The translations under genes were made by a program, and so were the position numbers. From the NCBI RefSeq assembly GCF_030717955.1, contig NZ_JAUZVY010000001.1:186001-250000 (forward strand): a stretch of DNA of 64,000 nucleotides. The letters are read 5' to 3'. The stretch is from Alkalimonas delamerensis. GTDB taxonomy: Bacteria > Pseudomonadota > Gammaproteobacteria > Enterobacterales > Alteromonadaceae. Positions 58,667 to 64,000 of the stretch are shown here, piece by piece. How positions within the stretch are numbered: the stretch's first letter is position 1; the number at the start of each line of letters is the position of its first letter. The notes beneath the pieces were generated by a model. It was not told where the DNA came from, made no database searches, and saw only the letters and a list, made by a program, of their open reading frames with translations.

Positions 58667-60676
58667 TCAGACTTTGAATTGATCGACCGATTGGCGCAAC
58701 TCTTCAGCCAGTCGAGCTACCTCATGACTTGAGTCGGAGGTTTGTTCAGCACCCGATGCTGTTTCTTCAGCAATGGAGACGATGGACTCGAGCAGCTGGC
58801 TGATTTCGCTGGCTACCTGGTTCTGTTCTTCGGCAGCATGGGCGATTTGCTCACTCATATCCCGGGCCTGGTGCACTGCATGGGTAATCGAATCCAGAGC
58901 TTTGTCCTGAATATCGGTTTGCTCAACACAGTTTTCGGCTTGCTTCTTGCCTTTTTTCATCGCTTCTACTGCATTCTGTGCACCTTTTTGCAGCACCTCG
59001 ATCATGGCTTGGATTTCCTGGGTCGAGGCCTGTGTTTTGCTGGCCAGTGAGCGGACTTCATCGGCCACCACCGCAAAGCCACGGCCCTGTTCGCCAGCAC
59101 GGGCTGCTTCGATGGCTGCATTCAGCGCCAACAGGTTGGTTTGTTCAGCAATGCCCCGGATCACATCCAAAATACTGCCAATGGAGGCGCTGTCCTGGTG
59201 CAGCTTGTTGATAACCTGGGACGCCTGCTCTACTTCGTGCGACAGCTCGGTAATGATTTGTTTGTTGGTATGCGAAATACCTTTGACCCGCTCGGCTTCG
59301 CTATCGGCATTTTTGATTTCAGCCAGCGCATCACCGGCGCTTTGCATGACGCCCTGCGACGTGCTGCTCATCTCTGTGGTGGCTGTCGCAGCCTGAGTGA
59401 CCTGGGACTTCTGCTCTTTGATGGCTCCACTGGTTTGTACCGTAATGGCTGATGTTTGCTCTGAAGCCGCGGCCAGTTGGGTTGAGCGGGAAATAATGCC
59501 TTTAATCAGTTGCTGCAAACTGTCAATCACCTTGTTGCAGTTGCGCGACAGCTCGGCAAATTCGTCATGGCCCTTGACCTCGAGTTTGCGGGTCAAGTCA
59601 CCGGAGGCCACGACGCCGAGGATCTCATTCACCTTGTGCAAAGGCTGAGTAATGCTGCGTACCGTCCAGATGGTAATACCGGCTGCCAGCACGACTGAAA
59701 TAAACATTACGATGAAGTTAAAGATGACGGCGTTGCTGACATTGGCGGCCGAGCGTTGCTGAATATCATCGGCTGCAGAGCGAGCCAGTGCTAACAAAGC
59801 ATTCAATTGCGTTAGGCCGGCGTTGGCGTGTTGGTCGGTTTCTTCCAGCAGAACTTCCGCGGCTGCGGTCGATTGCAAATGCTGCTCTTTAATGCGTGTC
59901 AGACCACGATTGCCGGATAGCAGTTGCTCAATTTCAGCCACCTTATCGGCCAAATCGGCGACTAAATCGAGGCTTCCGGCCTGCTGCTGCACAGTGGCAA
60001 AGTTTTGTGTCAGCTCACTCAAACGGAAGTTCAATTCATTCGCTACGGTATTGGCGATGACCGGGTTTTCGGTCCGAATCAGGTCTACAGCAGTGCTAAT
60101 CAGCGTATTCAATCCCATCTCTATCTGAGTAGCCGCTTCATAGGCCGCCGGGAAGCGGTTTTGGACATCACGAACATCGGTAAAATCCAGAATGTACATG
60201 GCAGCATCATCCGATGCCATCTCCAGGGCTTCCATTTGCTGGTTCATGGTGTTGCGCAATGTCAGCCGGTTGGTCAGCTGCTCAAATAAGCGGTTGTTCG
60301 CTGGTAAAAAGTCGCCATAAACGGCACTGACTTGATTGTAGGCATTTCGAAGTTCGGGCTCACGCTGCAATGCGAGCTCCAAATCATTAGAGGCTCGCTC
60401 ATAGATGGCTCTTTGTTGCTCAAAGTCACGTTGTAAGCGTTGAATAAGCTCTAGTTCTTCCGCATAAAAAGCCTGCAAGCTGATCTTGCTCATAATCACA
60501 AACTGACTTTGCAAGGCTGAGCTGTTTTCCAGCGCCGGGATAGAGACTTCATTGACCTGGTTGGTCGAGCGATTAATGCTGTTCAGGCTAAGGTACGCGG
60601 AGATACCGATGATCAGCAGCAACAAGGAGATGATGCCGAAGCCACCAATGACTCTGAGCGCTACAGTTAACTTCAT
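58667..60676 (-). CDS. Methyl-accepting chemotaxis protein
   Basis: The third chemoreceptor of the window has 669 residues. TM1 spans about 9-30, a helical periplasmic domain spans about 31-315, and TM2 lies near 316-338. HAMP (NEILGVVASGDLTRKLEVKG) and a signalling domain with IAEQTNLLALNAAIEAARAG follow. The sensor domain is unlike the HBM one at 33998. The ligand is unknown. It interrupts the folA-apaH neighbourhood of relatives. Confidence 0.93.
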   Translation of the reverse strand: MKLTVALRVIGGFGIISLLLLIIGISAYLSLNSINRSTNQVNEVSIPALENSSALQSQFVIMSKISLQAFYAEELELIQRLQRDFEQQRAIYERASNDLELALQREPELRNAYNQVSAVYGDFLPANNRLFEQLTNRLTLRNTMNQQMEALEMASDDAAMYILDFTDVRDVQNRFPAAYEAATQIEMGLNTLISTAVDLIRTENPVIANTVANELNFRLSELTQNFATVQQQAGSLDLVADLADKVAEIEQLLSGNRGLTRIKEQHLQSTAAAEVLLEETDQHANAGLTQLNALLALARSAADDIQQRSAANVSNAVIFNFIVMFISVVLAAGITIWTVRSITQPLHKVNEILGVVASGDLTRKLEVKGHDEFAELSRNCNKVIDSLQQLIKGIISRSTQLAAASEQTSAITVQTSGAIKEQKSQVTQAATATTEMSSTSQGVMQSAGDALAEIKNADSEAERVKGISHTNKQIITELSHEVEQASQVINKLHQDSASIGSILDVIRGIAEQTNLLALNAAIEAARAGEQGRGFAVVADEVRSLASKTQASTQEIQAMIEVLQKGAQNAVEAMKKGKKQAENCVEQTDIQDKALDSITHAVHQARDMSEQIAHAAEEQNQVASEISQLLESIVSIAEETASGAEQTSDSSHEVARLAEELRQSVDQFKV

Positions 60677-60767
60677 AAAAACTCCCGATGGACTGGTCAG
60701 TCAGATCAAATGAGCTGAAACTCTGCTGAATCAGACCTAAGTTTAGCCAAATTTATTACGAACACCA

Positions 60768-60790
60768 AAAAGGCAGGCAGCCTGTCAGCT
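60768..60790 (-). terminator. Possible terminator of the surA-apaH operon
   Basis: On the minus strand a short GC-rich stem (CAGG-CTG-CCTG) precedes CCTTTTTTGG, 20 bp past the apaH stop. The stem is short but the T run is good. Confidence 0.4.
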
Positions 60791-60805
60791 GCAAGTGCCG
60801 GATGA

Positions 60806-61615
60806 TCACATGGTTTTTTTCTGATACCCAGTAACACTATACCGCTGTTTTGTTTGAATACAATAGGCGGTTAACAGATTCCCCCAGACACAGCCGGTAT
60901 CAAGCGCAATGGCCTTGGGATGAGCACAGGCACCATTGAGTGCTGCCCAATGGCCAAAATATATGGTGGTCGAATTGTCGCTTGGCCAGAAATCAAACCA
61001 GGGTTTCAGGTGTGCGCTGCCGGGCTCGCCTTTTTCTTTTAACTCAAGTCGGCCATCCAACTGGCAAAAGCGCATTCGGGTCAGTGCATTGATGGTAAAG
61101 CGCAGTTGTTCTGTCGCGCTCTGTGCATGCTGCCAGCTGTCAGGCTCATTGCCATACATGGCTGCGGTAAGCTGTGCTGCATCGTGTTGCAGTGCCTGAG
61201 AGACTCGTTGCGCTTGCTGGATGGCGGTAGCGCGATCCCAGCCAGGTGGAATGCCTGCATGGACCAACAGAGATTGCTCGCAGGGGCTGTAGAGCAGGGG
61301 TTGTTGTTGCAACCAGTGGACCAGCTCTGCGAAATCGGGGGCTTGTTGCAGCGCATTGAGTTGATCGCTGTTTTTGATGACGCCATGACCATAAAAGCTG
61401 GCAATTAAATTCAGGTCATGATTGCCAAGCACAGTGATGGCTGAGGAGCCTAGTGCTTTGATAAAGCGTAAGGTTTCAAGTGATTTCGGACCTCGTGCAA
61501 CCAGATCCCCGCAAAACCAGAGTTGATCCTGTTTCTGATTAAATGCGATGGCATCCAGCAAGTGTTGCAACTGATCGTAGCAGCCCTGAACATCGCCAAT
61601 TACATAGGTTGCCAT
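60806..61615 (-). CDS. apaH: Bis(5'-nucleosyl)-tetraphosphatase, symmetrical (ApaH)
   Basis: ApaH cuts Ap4A to two ADP and also removes Np4 caps from RNA. The 269-residue metallophosphatase has GDVQGCYDQLQHLL, FCGDLVARGPKSLETLR, GNHDLNLIA and VHAGIPPGW. It is the last gene of surA-pdxA-rsmA-apaG-apaH, 11 bp after apaG. Confidence 0.97.
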   Translation of the reverse strand: MATYVIGDVQGCYDQLQHLLDAIAFNQKQDQLWFCGDLVARGPKSLETLRFIKALGSSAITVLGNHDLNLIASFYGHGVIKNSDQLNALQQAPDFAELVHWLQQQPLLYSPCEQSLLVHAGIPPGWDRATAIQQAQRVSQALQHDAAQLTAAMYGNEPDSWQHAQSATEQLRFTINALTRMRFCQLDGRLELKEKGEPGSAHLKPWFDFWPSDNSTTIYFGHWAALNGACAHPKAIALDTGCVWGNLLTAYCIQTKQRYSVTGYQKKTM

Positions 61616-61626
61616 GTCGTTTAGGA

Positions 61627-62001
61627 CTAATGCAGAATATTGGGTTGGGCCAGACGGAACAGTGGGATTTCGACCAGAAACTCCTGTTGCTGCTCGTCCA
61701 GCATCACATAGTGGCCTTGCATGGTACCGACAGGGGTCTCCAGCACGGCGCCACTGGTATAGCTGTAACTTTCACCCGGTGCCAGCTTGGGTTGCTCGCC
61801 CACCACCCCTTCACCATCGACTTCAACTTGCTTGCCATTGGCATCGGTGATCAGCCAGTGGCGACGGAGCAGCTGGACACTCTGGCCGCTCCGATTATCA
61901 ATCTGAATGCTGTAAGCGAACACATATTTGTGCTGCTCCGGTACAGACTGGGCAGCAATGTAAAAGGTATCCGCATGGACGGTGATTTCAGCTAGGCTCA
62001 T
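61627..62001 (-). CDS. apaG: ApaG domain protein
   Basis: ApaG is a fibronectin-like beta-sandwich of 124 residues, often linked to Co2+/Mg2+ and ApaH biology but without a firm role. Family signatures: YVFAYSIQIDNRSGQSVQLL, VVGEQPKLAPGESYSYTSGA and GTMQGHYVM. It overlaps rsmA by 14 bp. Confidence 0.96.
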   Translation of the reverse strand: MSLAEITVHADTFYIAAQSVPEQHKYVFAYSIQIDNRSGQSVQLLRRHWLITDANGKQVEVDGEGVVGEQPKLAPGESYSYTSGAVLETPVGTMQGHYVMLDEQQQEFLVEIPLFRLAQPNILH

Positions 62002-62806
62002 GGGGTTGATTATCCTGTTGGCTTGCTAGCCAGCGTGCAATACCGATAAAGTCATCTACCGACAGTTGCTCCGGGCGCTGGCTGGGATCCAGGCCAAGAG
62101 CGGCAATTTGCTCGGCACTGGCCAGATTACTCAGGCAGTTACGCAGTGTTTTGCGACGCTGATTGAAGGCTTCAAGGCATACCTGGTTCAACAGCTGTAC
62201 CGGCACCTGATCAGCTTCTGCCCTTACTTTGGGCAGCAAGCGTACCACTGCTGAATCGACCTTTGGGGCAGGCTTAAAAGCACCGGGACCGACCTCGACC
62301 ACCGGCAGAGCGTCGCAGTAGTATTGTGTCATCACGCTCAAGCGGCCAAAGGCTTTGCTGCCTGGGGCTGCGGTCATGCGCTGTACCACTTCTTTTTGCA
62401 ACATAAAGTGCATGTTTTCGATCAGCGGACAATAACGAAACAGATGAAACAGCAAAGGCGTTGAAATATTGTAGGGCAAATTGCCAAAGATTTTCAGTTT
62501 TTGACCAGGTTTGGCCAAAGTGGCAAAGTCAAACTTCATTGCATCGGTTTGGATAATATGGAGTTTATCTGCCAGTGTCGGGTGTTGTTCCAGCCGGGCA
62601 GCCAGATCCCGGTCAAGCTCGATCACGGTTAAGCGATCCGTCAGCTCTGCTACTGGCTCGGTAATGGCACCCAAGCCAGGGCCAATCTCTATCAGAGTCT
62701 CACCTACTTTTGGCCGGATGGCTTTGACGATGCGTTCAATCACGACTGGGTCGTGCAAAAAATTCTGGCCAAAGCGTTTTCTGGCTTTGTGTTCCACTTG
62801 ATTCAT
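61988..62806 (-). CDS. rsmA: 16S rRNA (adenine(1518)-N6/(1519)-N6)-dimethyltransferase
   Basis: RsmA (KsgA) dimethylates two adenines of 16S rRNA late in 30S assembly. The 272-residue protein has KRFGQNFLHDPVVIERIVKA, the AdoMet motif LIEIGPGLGAITEP and the catalytic NLPYNIS. It overlaps pdxA by 4 bp and apaG by 14 bp. Confidence 0.98.
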   Translation of the reverse strand: MNQVEHKARKRFGQNFLHDPVVIERIVKAIRPKVGETLIEIGPGLGAITEPVAELTDRLTVIELDRDLAARLEQHPTLADKLHIIQTDAMKFDFATLAKPGQKLKIFGNLPYNISTPLLFHLFRYCPLIENMHFMLQKEVVQRMTAAPGSKAFGRLSVMTQYYCDALPVVEVGPGAFKPAPKVDSAVVRLLPKVRAEADQVPVQLLNQVCLEAFNQRRKTLRNCLSNLASAEQIAALGLDPSQRPEQLSVDDFIGIARWLASQQDNQPHEPS

Positions 62807-63816
62807 CTGCTTGTGTTTACTCCGGCAGTAGGGTTGGTAGCACGCTGGATAAGTTGAATGGCCTGCTCGACGGCGTGCAACAGGCTACCGGGATCGGCTT
62901 TGCCACTGCCCGCCAGATCCAGAGCCGTGCCATGATCGACGGAGGTACGGATTAACGGCAGTCCCAGGCTGATATTGACAGATTTGCCAAAACCCATGTG
63001 TTTCAGCACGGGCAAGCCCTGATCATGGTACATGGCCAGGACGGCATCGGCATCGTTTAAGTATTTGGGTTGAAACAACGTATCGGCCGGTAGAGGCCCA
63101 ACCAAATCCATGCCGTGTTGTCTGAGCTGGTCCAGCGTGGGAATAATAATATCAATTTCTTCGCGTCCTAGGTGGCCATTTTCGCCGGCGTGCGGGTTCA
63201 GGCCACAGACATAAATACGGGGCTTGGCAATACCAAATTTCTGCTGCAGATCCTGATGCAAGACTTGCAGTACCACTTGCAGTCGCTCGGGTGTGATGGC
63301 TTTGGCGACATAAGCTAATGGAATGTGGGTGGTGGCCAGCGCTACCCGCAAACCTTCCGTCGCCAGCATCATCACCACATGACTGCTGTTGCATTGGTGG
63401 GCAAAAAACTCGGTATGGCCGCTAAAGGGGATGCCCGCCTGGTTGATAATGCCTTTGTGCACAGGACCAGTAACAATGGCAGCGAAAGTCCCTTGAATGG
63501 TTTGGTCGCCAGCAAAGCGCAGGGTATCCACCACATAAGGTCCATTGGCTTCGTTTAACTCTCCCGGTATGACAGGTGCTGCTGTTGCAAAGGGAGCCAG
63601 AGTTAAAGTCCCTGCTGCTTGAGGTTGAGCCGGTGCCTCTGGTTGATAGGGTCGCAGCGACAAAGGAAGGCCGAGCAGCTTGGCACGCTGCTGCAGCATG
63701 TCGCCATCAGCACAGACCACCAGCTCGACCGGCCAATCGCGCTGTGCAAGTTGCAGCACTAAATCAGGCCCAATGCCGGCAGGCTCTCCGGGGGTAACCC
63801 CCAAACGGTGTGTCAT
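62803..63816 (-). CDS. pdxA: 4-Hydroxythreonine-4-phosphate dehydrogenase
   Basis: PdxA is the NAD-dependent dehydrogenase of the DXP-dependent vitamin B6 pathway. The 337-residue protein has TPGEPAGIGPDLVLQL, the metal histidines in SGHTEFFA and AMYHDQGLPVLKH, and VCGLNPHAGENGHLG. It starts 3 bp after surA ends. Confidence 0.97.
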   Translation of the reverse strand: MTHRLGVTPGEPAGIGPDLVLQLAQRDWPVELVVCADGDMLQQRAKLLGLPLSLRPYQPEAPAQPQAAGTLTLAPFATAAPVIPGELNEANGPYVVDTLRFAGDQTIQGTFAAIVTGPVHKGIINQAGIPFSGHTEFFAHQCNSSHVVMMLATEGLRVALATTHIPLAYVAKAITPERLQVVLQVLHQDLQQKFGIAKPRIYVCGLNPHAGENGHLGREEIDIIIPTLDQLRQHGMDLVGPLPADTLFQPKYLNDADAVLAMYHDQGLPVLKHMGFGKSVNISLGLPLIRTSVDHGTALDLAGSGKADPGSLLHAVEQAIQLIQRATNPTAGVNTSR

Positions 63817-63819
63817 GAC

Positions 63820-64000
63820 TTAGTCCATCACCTCGATGTAGGCTTCATCACGCAGCTCCCGCAGGAAGTTGGCGGATTCTTCATTAAAACGACGGTTAAA
63901 AATCATCCGGTAGATTTGCTCGCGTTGCCGGTCTGCAGTGGCATCGACAGTGCGGCGCTCCAGCAGTTGCACCACGTGCCAGCCATGCTCGGTCCGAAAA
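63820..64000 (-). CDS. surA: Periplasmic chaperone SurA, 3' end only
   Basis: The last 59 codons of a gene running off the window read FRTEHGWHVVQLLERRTVDA and end EAYIEVMD. This is the C-terminus of SurA, the parvulin-type chaperone for outer-membrane proteins; the E. coli match includes the GWH region of the second PPIase domain. Only this part is visible, so the N-terminal chaperone domain cannot be checked. The gene order surA-pdxA-rsmA-apaG-apaH confirms it. Confidence 0.9.
   Translation of the reverse strand, partial: FRTEHGWHVVQLLERRTVDATADRQREQIYRMIFNRRFNEESANFLRELRDEAYIEVMD

Noticed and set aside
1..64000. tRNA, rRNA, CRISPR arrays, insertion sequences or prophage
   Set aside because: No cloverleaf, rRNA segment, regular spacer array, transposase or phage gene was found on reading the window.

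Overview
The window is about 64 kb of chromosome from a gammaproteobacterium. Gene order follows E. coli-like blocks: gpmI-envC-yibQ, yibN-grxC-secB, glnA-glnL-glnG, ftsN-hslV-hslU, srmB/trmN6, fldB/xerD-dsbC-recJ-prfB-lysS, ispB/rplU-rpmA-obgE and surA-pdxA-rsmA-apaG-apaH. Glutamine-rich coiled-coil proteins, three chemoreceptors, two GGDEF-EAL proteins, a hut locus, a DUF3718 protein and a photoactive yellow protein fit an aquatic Alteromonadales-type bacterium. Rheinheimera, Alishewanella and Idiomarina relatives are the best guess, but the genus is inferred, not shown. No rRNA, tRNA, CRISPR array or insertion sequence was seen.

Layout. 1-1.1 kb: rpoH behind a perfect CIRCE operator. 1.1-6.1 kb: yibQ, envC and gpmI leftward, then yibN, grxC and secB rightward. 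6.1-12.4 kb: a degenerate GGDEF-EAL protein, trmL, pldB, and a Cpx-like kinase/regulator with a divergent CpxP-like protein. 12.4-17.5 kb: glnG, glnL, a DUF4124 gene and glnA, with a sigma-54 promoter and NtrC sites before glnA. 17.5-25.2 kb: typA, a yihY-like gene, dtd, a GNAT-hotdog fusion, a YeeZ-like gene, an unknown membrane protein and a chemoreceptor. 25.4-33.8 kb: hut genes (hutC-hutU-hutH leftward, hutI rightward, rraA-hutG leftward) around a second GGDEF-EAL gene. 34-36.6 kb: an HBM-type chemoreceptor and a periplasmic binding protein. 36.6-39.5 kb: DUF971, hslU, hslV, ftsN. 39.6-42.8 kb: the photoactive yellow protein operon. 43-58.6 kb: priA, rpmE, srmB, trmN6, fldB, xerD, dsbC, recJ, prfB (programmed frameshift), lysS, ispB, rplU, rpmA, obgE, folA and a DUF3718 gene. 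58.7-64 kb: a third chemoreceptor, then apaH, apaG, rsmA, pdxA and the 3' end of surA.

The standout is pyp-pcl-tal (39628-42832, minus strand), a complete route to a blue-light receptor. Tal would deaminate tyrosine to p-coumarate, Pcl would activate it as the CoA thioester, and PYP would carry it on a conserved cysteine. The operon lies between priA and ftsN, a place held by cytR in E. coli, which suggests a cassette inserted into a core locus. No dedicated output partner sits beside it. HutH in the same window is a useful internal comparison: its substrate-selectivity dipeptide is Ser-His, while Tal has His-Leu.

Regulatory sites visible in the sequence include CIRCE at rpoH, a CpxR-like double box between the cpx genes, sigma-54/NtrC elements at glnA, a HutC-like palindrome between hutC and hutI, the prfB frameshift signal, and many strong intrinsic terminators.
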